Origin: Arbacia lixula
Taxonomy: Eukaryota > Echinodermata > Echinoidea > Arbacioida > Arbaciidae
Assembly (NCBI GenBank): GCA_963669155.1
Contig: OZ022588.1
Coordinates: 11,019,067-11,083,066 of the forward strand
Reading direction: 5' to 3'
DNA length: 64,000 nucleotides
Shown: positions 39,119-50,340 of the stretch, one piece after another
How positions within the stretch are numbered: the stretch's first letter is position 1
How the letters are laid out: each line of letters opens with the position of its first letter
Notes under the pieces: model-generated
What the model was told of the DNA's origin: nothing
The model's input: only the letters and a program-made list of their open reading frames with translations
Database searches by the model: none
Position numbers and translations under genes: made by a program

Positions 39119-39158
39119 AAAGTTACCATCATGACAAGTTTTATGCAACAGGCCCTAG
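39119..39158 (+). mobile_element. MITE of the GTTGCATAAAACTTACCAT family, fragment
   Basis: Only one end remains: AGTTACCATCATGACAAGTTTTATGCAACAGGCCC. Confidence 0.6.
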
Positions 39159-39223
39159 TCATTCATTCTCCTGAACATTGAACATTGTCTGCAGTTTAGT
39201 TGTATGCCAGGGCACTTCCATGT

Positions 39224-39262
39224 CTGTCTGTCTGTCTGTCTGTCTGTATGTATGTATGTATG
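39224..39262 (+). repeat. (GTCT)n(GTAT)n microsatellite
   Basis: Short uninterrupted tetranucleotide run downstream of the CNTRL stop. Confidence 0.9.
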
Positions 39263-39716
39263 TACAGTATGTCACCATATGTGTGCTATGAGATAAAATG
39301 CTCATGATTATGAGTCAGCATTGTGACGTTTGATTATTACATATGACTGACGTTTATATGATTTAGACAGTCATTTTAACTGTTGTACAGATCAAAGGAT
39401 TGATTCTTGTATATAACACTGTACATGTACAGATATTTATGTGTGGGTTTTACTGTGTTTTTGTTTTGGTTACTATGGTCATGTTTACTCAAAATCTTCC
39501 TGAAATCACGTGTCTGCCATCCATAATCCTATATGTTTGCATGTAACAGCATACATGTATGCAACAGTATTAAATTTGATATTTTATCACAAATCACATT
39601 TCTCAACTTGTTTTTTTCTGTCAAGTTTGTAGCGAATTTTCAATCTGCATTTCTAAAGAGAATGGATACATGTTTCACACTTGATACAGACTGCCAAACA
39701 ACCAGTACTAAACACA

Positions 39717-40440
39717 AAAAAGTAAGTCCCTTCCTAAGCATAATAGCATAACTTTTTATGGAAGATGTTTTGGGCAAAATAATTTGGCAGGATTGTTTCT
39801 TAACTTATTGACTAACTTATGTGTGAAAATCACATTAATCCAATTAGTTGTGCATGCGTGGGCAAATTTTAAAGGCAAAAATGTCACTTTTCAAAAACCA
39901 CAAGGGTAATTGTTTATGCCGTTTTAACAATACATTTTGGCATTTCTTGTGCAATTTTTAAAGTGTTTTCACTCAACCATGACACGAAAATGACTTCTTA
40001 TGTTTGCATAACAGTTCATGTTGCATCTTTGTCAAAAAATCCAGATTTTTTTTTCACCAAAATAAAGGGTTTTAAAAGTTTCAAAGTCAAGAGGGATGAG
40101 TATTTAGTAAACGGTGCTCACTCAACCCGAAAAAATGGGTTAAGTGTCGGGATAGGTGTTAGTGCATCGAGAGATGGATGATAAACATTGAAAGGACATA
40201 AATTGTGCACCAGAAATGGAATTCATCAAAAACGCATGTGACAGAATTCCCAAATGACCCTTGTGACTTTTTAAAAGTGACATTTTTTCCTTTAAAATTT
40301 GGCCACTCATGCATGACTTATTGGATTCATGTGATTTTCGCACATAAGTTAGTCAATAAGTTAAGGAACAATCCTGCCAAATTATTTTGCCCAAAAACCT
40401 CTTTCATTAAAAGTTATGCTATTTTGCTTAGGGGGGGGGG
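39717..40440 (+). mobile_element. Large palindromic element with ~220-base arms
   Basis: The left arm (TAAGCATAATAGCATAACTTTT...GGGCAAAATAATTTGGCAGGATTGTT...GTTAGTCAATAAG inverse) pairs with the right arm (ACAATCCTGCCAAATTATTTTGCCC...AAAAGTTATGCTATTTTGCTTA). Arms span about 39717-39945 and 40215-40440. A G16 run follows the right arm. Confidence 0.9.
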
Positions 40441-41320
40441 GGGGGGGGTGGACTTACCTTTTTGTTTTGCTTAGTTTAAATGAGTAGCTATGTGTGAGTT
40501 AGTATGAATGGTTATGTGTTTACGTATGTATGTATGTGTGTGTGTGTGCGTGCCTGCGCGCGCTGAAGGTTTTTGTTAGAATCAAAACATCAAATGTGAA
40601 TTTCTGACTAGTTGTCACCTACCGATCAACCATTATGTACTAAATTACATGCATTGTTATCTGGTAGAGCATAATATTCTAGAATAATTAGTACAGGTAT
40701 CACATCTGTAGTATAACCTCGCTAATGTATGATATCATTTTTATTGCAAAAAAAAATCACACATGTATCCAATCTTTTGTATTGTGCTGAAATACAAGTA
40801 TTTGAACTTTTCATATATCTAGCAGGCTTGAAAGTCACACTAGTAAAAGCATTTATTGTGAACTTTGCATACTTACATTTTTATGAAAACGTAAGTCAGC
40901 AGAGTGCACGCATGTTTATTGCTTGTGAGGAGATCTGGATTTGTAAGTCTAAAAGAATTGGGGTATTTATTTGCAAGAAATTCGAAGCCTACCCCCTCCC
41001 CCTGAACAGAAAATGAAATCATACAGCAAAATCAGGTCTTACACAATGGGCACATATTTTGCTTATATTCATAACAAACGGTGTATTTTTTAATCTGTGT
41101 GTAATTTAGTCAGGCATATTTCTTAGACCTTGACCTTTTATATTTTACACTTTCAAGGGACACAATATTTATTCATGTTTGATAGTTTGAAACAAACTAT
41201 ATTCTGCATCATTCAGTGTTTGGATGAATCATGTTAAACGTATATAAATATGTGATTAGTCACATTGTTACCCATAAGGAGATATTTGTGAATGGTCTCA
41301 TGCAAAGATTTCAATAAAAT

Positions 41321-42866
41321 CTGAACTTGAAAGATTAAATGATAATGGTGATTCCTAGCTTTTATATTTTGATGTCAGAATTAGGCTTACATAGCATGGA
41401 CATTCTCAATGCACAGTCTGTATACTAAAGCAAATGATGGTAACTAAGAAGTAAGTTCTGCAGTACTAGCAATGTGATGCTTTATATGGCAAAGTTGTCT
41501 CTTCAAATTGATTTAAAGTTAAACATAACCGTTGAAGATTAATGTTTTTCAAAACTGCTCTTTCTGCCCATTTCAATAAAAAATGTTGCATCATATAAAC
41601 TGTATTATTGGCTTAAACGAGAAGGTATCCCCTTGTTCTCCATTTTTCTTTCTCAATTTAACGATTGTAGGCTATCAGTCGTTTTGGCATTAATCTCTTA
41701 CTCAAAAATCTACTCCAGGCAAAAATATATTTTGTTTACTTCTCCATATGGGCAGCTGTTTTCTGTGCCTCATTGAAAATTACACAGACTTCATGTAAAT
41801 GGCGGAATTGTGCTCAGAATTATCAAATTAATTTCTTACTGAAATGTATTTAATGATATTAATTTCTAGCTGAATGAAACAATTGCTGACTTTCAGTCCC
41901 TTCCCCTTTGATCTCTTACTCGAAAATCTACTCCAGGCAAATATATAGTTTGTTTACTTCTCCATTCGGGCTGCTGGTGTCTTTTTTTTTTTGCCTCATT
42001 TTAAAATACATGAACTTCATATGGGAAATATGTTACTATTTGACCCTGATCAATTATTGGTCAGATTTTGACTTGTGTGTATGAGATAATTAATTCAGAG
42101 CAAAACAACCCCCATTGTGCACCACACATGTGAGCCCACGTGGTATTTCTCCCACAAGCATCACGTATTATTAGTATTATTTACACTTTGTTGTCAGTTC
42201 CAGGAGGATGTTGCATATGGTTTTCATTTATTGTAACTTAAATGTAGTGGTAGCTACCAAGAAAACATACCTCAAACATGGCCCTGATTTCTGATGTCAT
42301 CCAAACTTTCTATTCGTAAGCATCTGAAGTTATGCATATGCATCTGAACAAAAACATAAGATTTATCGTCTCGCAAGCGTGACGATCTTGCCACCATTCT
42401 GTAAAAAAAGACATATTTTCAGTCTTTCATATCTATTTTCCAAAACCATAAGGACTAACAACTTCACCCCTTCTCCTACGAGGTTTTATGTGACAGGGTT
42501 GTGCTTTACTCATCATTTTGCAACTACATGCACCACTTTTGATCATAGTGCTTCTCTTTCCCCGTTTTTTTTTTTCAATTTTATTTTTGCTTTTATGATT
42601 TTTTTTTCTTTACATACATGTACTGTAATTGACATTTCTTATTTCAATGAATCATAAAAATGAATATTCCCGCAGCAACATCTACCTGTCGCAGCCCGTG
42701 TTAGTTGGTAGATTGGCTGCTCCATCTATCCATTGATTGATTCTATCCACCTTCGCTGTGGTCTGCCCTTCCTTCGCTTGCCTACCCGGTACGGTATGGT
42801 GGCCAGTTGTATGTATCGTTAGGGAGAGAGAAAGTAAGAGGAATATGTAGTGGGAGAGAAAGTAAG
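41321..42866 (+). other. Intergenic, with a ~110-base duplicated block
   Basis: ATCTCTTACTCAAAAATCTACTCCAGGCAAA...TTTGTTTACTTCTCCAT(AT/TC)GGGC occurs at 41692-41802 and 41911-42022. Otherwise AT-rich with no gene or RNA gene recognised. Confidence 0.7.
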
Positions 42867-42867
42867 A

Positions 42868-43560
42868 CAGATACACTGAACTCCAAAAGTTTAGGAGCAC
42901 CTGCATTCACTGTATAATTGGTAGGCTTTATTGATATTCAGGCTCATAGCATAGCTCAAGTTTTGTTTTAAAGTGAATAGTATAAAATGTACATTTTATC
43001 CTTGATTCAAACAAAGTTATACTCTATTAAATGGCTGCCTACCAGTCAATATGGTATTTTCTCAAAATGCTAACCTTTTTTTATTACATTCGCGTAATCT
43101 AGATATTCAGAGCTTTTCACCATTATTTAGGGTTAAATGCATAACTTCACTCATTTTTCCTTTTCCTAGTTAGAAGTCAAACACACAAATGAAATTAAAC
43201 AATACTTGGTGTTTCACTTGTATGGAAACTTCTTTTTTTTTTTAATCAAAAAAATAAATGACAAGAAAGGGGATTGAAATCTGTAGACTGGGGCGGCCAA
43301 TCCATGATTGCCAGGACTTGTGTCTCTTCCTTTTTCTTCAAGTAGCCTTTGCATATTCTTTGAATAGTCTTGACGTGTGCTTTGGGTCAATGTCCTACTG
43401 GAAAACGAACCCTCCTCCGATCAGGCGTTTCCCTGAAGGGAAGGCCTTCCGCTGTAGGATTGAATGATAGCCTTGCTGGTTGAGGATACCCTCTACTCTG
43501 TGCAAATAAGAAAGATTGGATGATATCAGAGATCAGGGCCATGTTGCATATATGTTTTCT
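42868..43560 (-). mobile_element. Tc1/mariner transposase fossil
   Basis: On the minus strand from about 43500 down: HRVEGILNQQGYHSILQRK, KRLIGGGFVFQ, then DIDPKHTSRLFKEYAKA, then after a frameshift VLAIMDWPPQSTDFNP. These are the DPKHT and DWPPQSPDLNP catalytic-domain motifs of Tc1-like DDE transposases. CTCCAAAAGTTTAGGAGCACCTG at 42881 looks like the terminal repeat. Frameshifts and stops; 5' part missing. Confidence 0.82.
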
Positions 43561-44018
43561 TAGTAGGTAGAATAAGGTAGAATAATTTAAAACCTATATG
43601 CAACATGCTCCAGGAAAGTGTAGAAAATCAATGGACAAAAAACGGGCAGAAAAGTAATACGAAGAGGAATATGGAATAATGAAAAACGAAACCACAAAGA
43701 TGATAAGGCTCTGGTTGATTGTTGATAGAAGGAAAACAGCAATTAAAGTCAATATTTTAACAACAAAAAAATAAAAGGTTAAGCGATGGTATTGCCAGGA
43801 GTTCAGGTGTCGTGACTTCGGGCTCATCACCCTTTACCGACTACCATTAGTTCCCTTCTGGTATGGCGACCGGCCCATCGCGTATCCCTTCCTACCTCCT
43901 AAAAACTATAGCCTATAAGAACTATAGACTCTAACCCTTTAGGGGAGGAACAAGGGCGATCCCAATGCCTTTGCCGGGCCATCCGACAATCCTTGAACCT
44001 TGGCTTTGCAACCTTGGA

Positions 44019-44101
44019 GTTAGCGGGTTTCGAACCCGTGCTCGCTAGCACGAGTGTGAGGTAGTCCCGGCGCTTACCCTACCACTAGGCTATAAGACGT
44101 C
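44019..44101 (-). mobile_element. tRNA-like sequence (SINE head or tRNA pseudogene)
   Basis: The minus strand has an A box TAGCCTAGTGGTAGGGTAAG and a B box GGGTTCGAAACCC within 80 bases, with a long arm between (GTGCTAGCGAGCAC). The T-arm pairs, but the acceptor stem does not, so a functional tRNA is unlikely. Confidence 0.55.
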
Positions 44102-44179
44102 GGTGGTTTTGCTTGGTGATTTTAGCGTATAGACTATTAGTTTCAAATCAACGAGAAAAAAAACAAAAGAGCATATATG

Positions 44180-44246
44180 TCAGGAATCGAACTCACGACC
44201 TTCAGGTTATCAGTCCGACGCCCTACCAACTGAGCCAACAGACCGA
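44180..44246 (-). mobile_element. Second tRNA-like sequence
   Basis: Minus strand: GTTGGCTCAGTTGGTAGGGC (A box) and GAGTTCGATTCC (B box), loop CTGATAA. Acceptor ends GGTCTGT and CATATATGC do not pair: a tRNA pseudogene or SINE promoter. Confidence 0.55.
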
Positions 44247-44539
44247 TTGCTGATGTTGGTACCTTTTCAAAGAGTATTAAACATATATACTTGCAGATTG
44301 TCAACAAGTTTCTATCTATTACAGAGGTAATTTTCTTTTTGATATAAAAAAAATGTGCAATTTATGAAAAAATCACATGGGGGAGGGGGGATTTGTTGCC
44401 CAAATATATCCTGAAAGTGACCCGAGAGCCCTCTAAATCTGATACAATCTTGAAGTAACATGAACTATGATCTGACATATTATATGCTGTGAGATACTTG
44501 ACCATTGAAATGTTAATACTTTTCCATGGCGCTCGCTTT

Positions 44540-44650
44540 TCTCTCCGTCTCTCTCTCTCTCTCTCCCAACCTCCTTTCTCTCCACCTCTCTCTCTTCCTC
44601 CTCCTCTTTCCCCCTCTCTCTACCCCCCCCCCCCCCCCACCTCTTTTTCT
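44540..44650 (+). repeat. Pyrimidine tract with C13 run
   Basis: CTCTCTCTC and CCTCCTC repeats ending in an uninterrupted C-run near 44626; intergenic. Confidence 0.85.
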
Positions 44651-44699
44651 CTAAAGCCATCTTCGTTGTTCTTTTCTCTTCCGATGCAAGCATCCTTTC

Positions 44700-44935
44700 A
44701 TATAGAGTACCGAAGTGGTGTCGTCATATGAACATGTTGTCAAGACAAATTGGCTCTAAACAAACTCACTCCACTGAGAGGTTTACCTGTCCGACATTGA
44801 ATATCGGGCTAGTGTCCGGCATTCTCAATTACATTCCCCGTTATAATCACCGCTGCTTGTTCTGTCCTTATTGTTTAGAGCCATTTGTCTTGACAATAAT
44901 GCTCAAATGGCGTCACACTTCGGTACTCTATATTC
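44700..44935 (+). mobile_element. Palindromic element family F5, copy 1
   Basis: ATAGAGTACCGAAGTGGTGTCGTCATATGAACATGTTGTCAAGACAAATTGGCTCTAAAC at the left is the inverse of GTTTAGAGCCATTTGTCTTGACAATAATGCTCAAATGGCGTCACACTTCGGTACTCTAT at the right. The centre has ATATCGGGCTAGTGTCCGGC. Confidence 0.88.
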
Positions 44936-46860
44936 AGATAAGCAGACGTAGACGGTTGCTTATTTTCCCCACAAATATATTCTTTATTCTTGAATGCATC
45001 AACATTTTCAAATCCATGACATATATCAATACGGTAATGATGAAACTGATCCATGTATAATCATGTAAATGCTCATTGTTTTGATGAAGGAAACACTCAA
45101 ATATCTATATTGGGGATGCAGAGAATTGTCCTAGTCAAAACTCAATTCAAACAGTGATGCAACACTTTAGCAATTGTCGACAAAATTCTCGTGAATATAA
45201 AGATGTCATGTTTTCTTACATATTATTTGCTGGCTGAGCCTGCCCCCCCCCCCCCCCTCACAAAAACAACTAAAATCAGAGTAAGAAAGTAAAATTATTT
45301 ATCACAATATAAAATTGAAAATGAGGGATATTAGAGGGGGTGGGATGTGTGACAAATATACATTTTATTTCAAGAACTAAAAATTAAAAATACATACCTG
45401 TTCTTTTAAAATGCTGTCTTTATTAAACGCTTAGAAATCCATCCTTTAAAAGAGAAGTACATTTAAACTAGGATCCCTAATGCCATAGTCACAACCGGCC
45501 GTCCGTGTTTTTCTACGTGGAGTTGGCAGCTTGCTTGCCAACTTCTACGATCCTTCCATGCGTCGTCCTTGCGTCCGACGCAAGGAGTTTCAGCGAAATC
45601 CGACACAGATCACAAGCAGAGAGAATCATATATGTATATGTGAAGGAACATCTCGGGGGAAACCAAGAAAAACCGAGCTGTACACTTTACAATGCAAAGA
45701 AGCTAGGCCATTTGAATCACCAATTAGATACTTTACACACGCCAACACTGATTCTGATAACATGAATATATAGATATACAATATACATGGACAGCTTATA
45801 TCGTTGGAGATACACATGCAATAGAATGTCATTTAAGAGAGAAATAGTTTGTTCAAACATTGCTTTCCTCAATCAAATACAACCACAATTATTCTGCTTC
45901 TTATAGAGAATGAATTCCATATCGTGTTCTTGCATCAATACTGTGCACTTCACATGCTATTACTTGCAACAAAGGCGTGTGTGTGACGGGGATATGTGTC
46001 GAAGAATGATCCATGCCGCCGGTCTCTTACACTAATACATTATGAGATGACTTTTCCTTATATGTGCAGTATTGAGAATTCAACGTGCTTCACATAATCC
46101 TTTAATCCTAATACTCAAGGGGGTGCATTATTCCCCCACCCCCGTCATTTTTTGTCGGTACTTCCGAACACCTCAATATTCCGAAACGAACATTTTTTTT
46201 TCTGATCCTTTCCGCACATTTTGATACCAAATTTATGACCGTGCCGATATCAGATTACGTTTACCAAACACATGTCACTGAAATTCCGTTTTTTTTCTAT
46301 ATAACTGAGCACAACCATATGGACAAAATTATGCAGGAGAAATACTTTTCTAATAGGTAGTGTAAATAATTACAACACACACAAACCCACATGCACACAC
46401 ACTTACACCCAAATCGCAAAATGCGCTTGACGAAAAACAATGAAATACGTGAGAAATGATTACCACAACCTATCCTTTTTCAGGAATTGATGAGGGATTT
46501 TTGAAAGACATTTGTACCATACATTGATATTCCTTAGGCTTTATCTAGTGATTTCTTGCATAAATGAGCATACATTATTGAATTCAAAAGATAAAGGCAC
46601 TTTCGTAAATTTAGCTATCCAACTTGTAGAGTACATAATTCTAAACCCTTATAAAAAGAAATTGAGGGAATCGGGCGGTCCATGGCTATAATGCCCCCCC
46701 CCCACCCTTATATACTTTGAAATACCCCGGTAGTATTAGGGTTAAGAGAGGTGGTGTCATTCTTTGTTCAAAAGTATTCATGCATGTAATCCAACTTTCG
46801 TGAAATAATTCAACGATCATGATTTGCCTTGTGGTCTGTCCAAGCTTAATATGACTGCTT
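44936..46860 (+). other. Intergenic, no gene recognised
   Basis: AT-rich with C-runs near 45242 and 46686 and small open frames without recognisable similarity (for example 45505-45773). No RNA gene seen. Confidence 0.5.
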
Positions 46861-46866
46861 GATATA

Positions 46867-46868
<2 letters not shown>

Positions 46869-46902
<34 letters not shown>
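46869..46902 (+). repeat. (TC)n microsatellite
   Basis: Short CT dinucleotide run in intergenic DNA. Confidence 0.9.
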
Positions 46903-46904
<2 letters not shown>

Positions 46905-47514
46905 GTGCTTTGTCGTGTGACGTAGGCGATCATGGGCTGCCTCACAGTTCTCTGTACTGAGCTCTTTGTATCAATTGCATATCATGGTAAACCAGTCAGT
47001 CAGGATGCTTATCAACTTAATAATCCTTCTTCCCATGCCCCACACCCCTGGTTCTTTTTCATCAATCCAAACTCTTTCAAGTAAACTGTACACAGTATAC
47101 GACGTACAAAATCGCAACCTTCAGATTCTTGGCTCACATATCGGTTTCATAATATACATACATAATGAAACATTCTTCTTTGTGTGACATAACACATACA
47201 GCTATGACTTGCGTCATATGTCACAAGTTAGGCAAATACTCGTTCTAGGCATATCTGAATATGATCCGCTATTGCGGTGAACATGTCTATACTGACTGTC
47301 CGATGGGTGGATGCAAAATACCTTTTGTTCCCCTGCATCACTTATAAACTAATGCTTAATACCCAAAAAGATATGCAGTCCGCTGGTTCAATAATGATGT
47401 GCGAGTTTCGGCATGTAAACAATTAAGATTGGCGGTTATTTTTGACCAGTCAATCCTAAATCTTGCAGCTTAATCAAGAGAGAGAGATGTGTCGCTGATA
47501 ATTTATATAGGACA

Positions 47515-47955
47515 TGTGTGGAGTTACCCTCTGTGGGAAAGTCCACCCTTCAATGACCTCTCTTTAAGGAGAGATGTGGCGTTGATTAGTTGAGCTACCT
47601 CTGCGCGTTCTCTTCAAATCGTTCCAAAGCCCATCCGTTATGTCATCATGACCTTTATTTTAGGCAAGATTTAGAGTTGATTTATTGCGCTAGCTCAGCG
47701 GGCTCTCTCTCTCCATTACCATTTTGTCAAGTTTCGCGAAAGTCCATCCTATAATGGCATCTCTGGTAGGAGAGATTTCCTGTTCATTTGTCAAGCTGGC
47801 TGCGCGCATTAATTATCTCCCTCACTCATCCTTCGTTAAGTCGTTGCAAAGTCCATCCTACAGTCTACACTCCTTTAGGAAGATTTAGCCTAGTGTTCAT
47901 TTGTTGAGCTCCGCGAGTTCTTGACAATCTCCCTCACTCATTCTACTTTAATTCG
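47515..47955 (+). repeat. Degenerate minisatellite, ~4 units of ~105-120 bases
   Basis: Recurring blocks: AAAGTCCA(C/T)CCT at about 47541, 47628 (as AAAGCCCATCC), 47742 and 47849; AGATTTAGC/GAGATTTCC; GTT(G/C)ATT(A/T)GTTGAGCT; CTCCCTCACTCAT. Diverged direct repeats, intergenic. Confidence 0.75.
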
Positions 47956-47999
47956 GCCTGCTTTGGCGCTTCCTACAGTAGCGTCCCCACCGACGACGG

Positions 48000-48477
48000 A
48001 ATTCTTATGGAATTCTCGCTTTCCTTCATACATTAATGAATCATTATGAATTATGATTCCCCAAGATGTAAATTACTGCTGAGTTTCTCTAACTGGAACG
48101 TGCGGCAGCGCTGCAGTGTCAGCTTGCCCATAAAGCCGTAGATGCTCTCCTCCTACTCGTCACTGTGCTTCGCAAAGTGGGGAGCTCTGCAACACTTGAC
48201 GCCAAGGTCGCTCTCTACATGCTTGCGCCACTGCTCGTCGTTTTCCTTGGCCTTGGTGATCGGGCCATTGCGAGAGAAGAGGTTCAGGACGGGCGCCTTG
48301 ACCGGGCGGCCAGTAAAGATCTCATTCACCTAGATGAAGGACAGTGCAGAACAATAAGACAGTTAATAAACTCTGCTTTTTTTCTTTGGAAATTCTTATG
48401 GAATTCTCGCTTTCCTTTATACATTAATGAATCATTATGAATTATGATTCCCCAAGATGTAAATTACTGCTGAGTTT
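48000..48477 (+). repeat. Pair of near-identical 87-base direct repeats
   Basis: 48000-48086 and 48391-48477 share AATTCTTATGGAATTCTCGC through AATTACTGCTGAGTTT with one difference (TTCATA/TTTATA). They bracket the last exon of the TMEM53-like pseudogene. Confidence 0.93.
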
Positions 48478-49101
48478 ATGCCTTGTAAAATGTTAGAAAT
48501 ATGTGGCTTGTTTGAGACCGAGTGTCCGCGAGACTAGACGGGTCTCCGAGAAGTCATCGGGAATTGGAATGCGTTTGATTTTTTTTCAAGTCTCCTGTAA
48601 GTCTCTGTAACTTATCTTTGCTGTCCTTGCGACATCTCCACCAATGAGACGGACCTTTGACTCTTACATTACCATTCCCTGAAAACCACATTGGCTTACT
48701 ACACATCTTCACGTCAATGCTCATGGGAGAGTTCACACTTCAAGCTCACCTTGACGATGCTATCCATGGTGTACTTGTTGGTCAGCCAATAGTAGGTCTC
48801 TGCAACCCTCTTGATGAGAAACTGCGTAAAGAAGTTGTTGGCGGCCTGCGAGTAGATACCCTCGTAGCTATCCCTGGAGAGAATACAACTCGGCTACTCG
48901 GCTCCGCAGACGCGCGCTTCTTCTCCCTCTGATGCATCCATCAGGTCGAGCATCTCGGCGTACACGTGGCTGCTGACGGAGAAGGCATGGACCAGGAAAT
49001 CACCGTCCGTGACATAATCCAGGATATCCCGCGCGATCTCCTTGGCGTTGGCGGGCCAGGCGATGTCGATGGGTCGCGTCTTAACCACCAGTACATCGAA
49101 T
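48153..49101 (-). pseudogene. TMEM53/DUF829-like alpha/beta hydrolase pseudogene, two exons
   Basis: Exon 49101-48750 follows the acceptor GTTCTAG and reads FDVLVVKTRPIDIAWP, then FLVHAFSVSSHVYAEMLDLM (the hydrolase elbow HGFSxGG region, with Ala and Ser replacing glycines). An in-frame TAG at 48896-48894 interrupts it; reading resumes in frame with SYEGIYSQAANNFFTQFLIK and ends MDSIVK at donor GTGAGC. Exon 48329 follows the acceptor CATCTAG with VNEIFTGRPVKAPVLNLFSR then GPITKAKENDEQWRKHV, ending HSDE, TAG at 48155-48153, after which EESIYGFMGKL continues in frame. DUF829/TMEM53 proteins are predicted membrane-associated hydrolases. Both TAG codons fall inside conserved sequence, so this is most likely an unprocessed pseudogene. 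Upstream exons were not found. Confidence 0.75.
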
Positions 49102-50340
49102 CTAGAACGACTAAAAAAATAAACATTGAAACATGTATTATAACAATATGACTTAGCATAGGAAAATAATTAATGACTGATCGGCAATAGCAACGATTAA
49201 TAAAAAGCGGCACAACATGAGTATTGCAGAGATGCAAGTATAAACACTGATTGATTGATTGATTGATTGATAAGAAATTAACGACACTACTAACACTTGA
49301 GTGTCATTATATGTGTCGAACAGTTCATCTGAAAAGATTATACAATTCAAGTTTCCCTAATGTGATTTACAGAATTTGAGCAGGATTATAAATTAGAAAT
49401 AAATCAATATGTTAACTACTTCCTCGGGATAGCTTCCTTACTCTTTATGAAAAGAGAAGCAGGTTCTTTAACGTGCCAATGGTGTGACTCTCCTTTACAC
49501 GGGACCGACGGTTTAAAGTCTCCTCCGAAAGACTAGACAATTGGAATAAAATACCTTGCCCAAGGGCATACCTTTGTGATTGGGATACGATCAGTTTCCC
49601 ACTTAAAATCTAGTGTAAAGATTGATCTTCTTTAGAAAGTTTATAACACATAATCGCGAAATATCTCTAAATAATGTCTTGAGGTCAGGACAATCAAAAA
49701 GTTAATACGAATATTTGCAAGTTCAACATATTCAAGGAGAATGCGTTTAATTGTTAGTGTATAATTACATGATGTACATTGAGGTAGATTTTCTACTGCA
49801 AATAAGTATGCATGAGAATGCCCAATACGAGCAAGGGTCAAGTATAAACAATGCAGAAAAAGGCTTACCGTAAATGCCTCAGTGGCTAAATTGGGTACAC
49901 CTGTGTAAAAAGAGCATGCAGATAAATAAAATAATTACACCGGGGAGCTAAAGCTCTTAACTTATTTTATTCTATGTTGCGCCAGGTAAAGAGTATTTAG
50001 AGAGAAGGAATGCTGTTTGTCACATTGTGGGGTTCTTCATAATAAAATAGATAAAGAATAAAAATCGAAACTAATGTTTATGTAGTTTCAAATGAAACTT
50101 TAATTATAAGGAATGCATGAAATAATCAGATTATAATGAAAAACAATAACATACACATAACAATTGAATTGAACAGTGAAATGTTGCCTCAATACAATAA
50201 TCTTTAAATAGGAATGAGGATGGATAAACAAATATTTTCCGATTGACTCTGTCTACTAGTCATATATATATCAAAAGTTATGAATGAAATTATGGGTTTA
50301 AATCAAATTATCTTCGGTACAGATATCAAAACCTGCATAT
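49102..50340 (-). other. AT-rich stretch with a SINE-like remnant
   Basis: 49425-49600 carries AACGTGCCAATGGTGTGACTCTCC and ACACGGGACCGACGGTTTAAAGTC, related to the body of the SINE at 28559-28797. A (GATT)n run is near 49252. No exon recognised. Confidence 0.55.

Larger units (their letters stand above)
37745..41320 (+). other. Probable CNTRL 3' UTR (long) and downstream sequence
   Basis: No coding signal. AATAAA occurs at 38061, 40061 and 41313 (TTTCAATAAAATCTG); the last would give a UTR of about 3.6 kb. An earlier end is possible, so the extent is inference. It holds a foldback relic at 37790-37925 and the large palindrome at 39717-40440. Confidence 0.45.

Noticed and set aside
44180-44246. 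A functional tRNA gene
   Set aside because: A and B boxes are present but the acceptor ends and T-stem do not pair.
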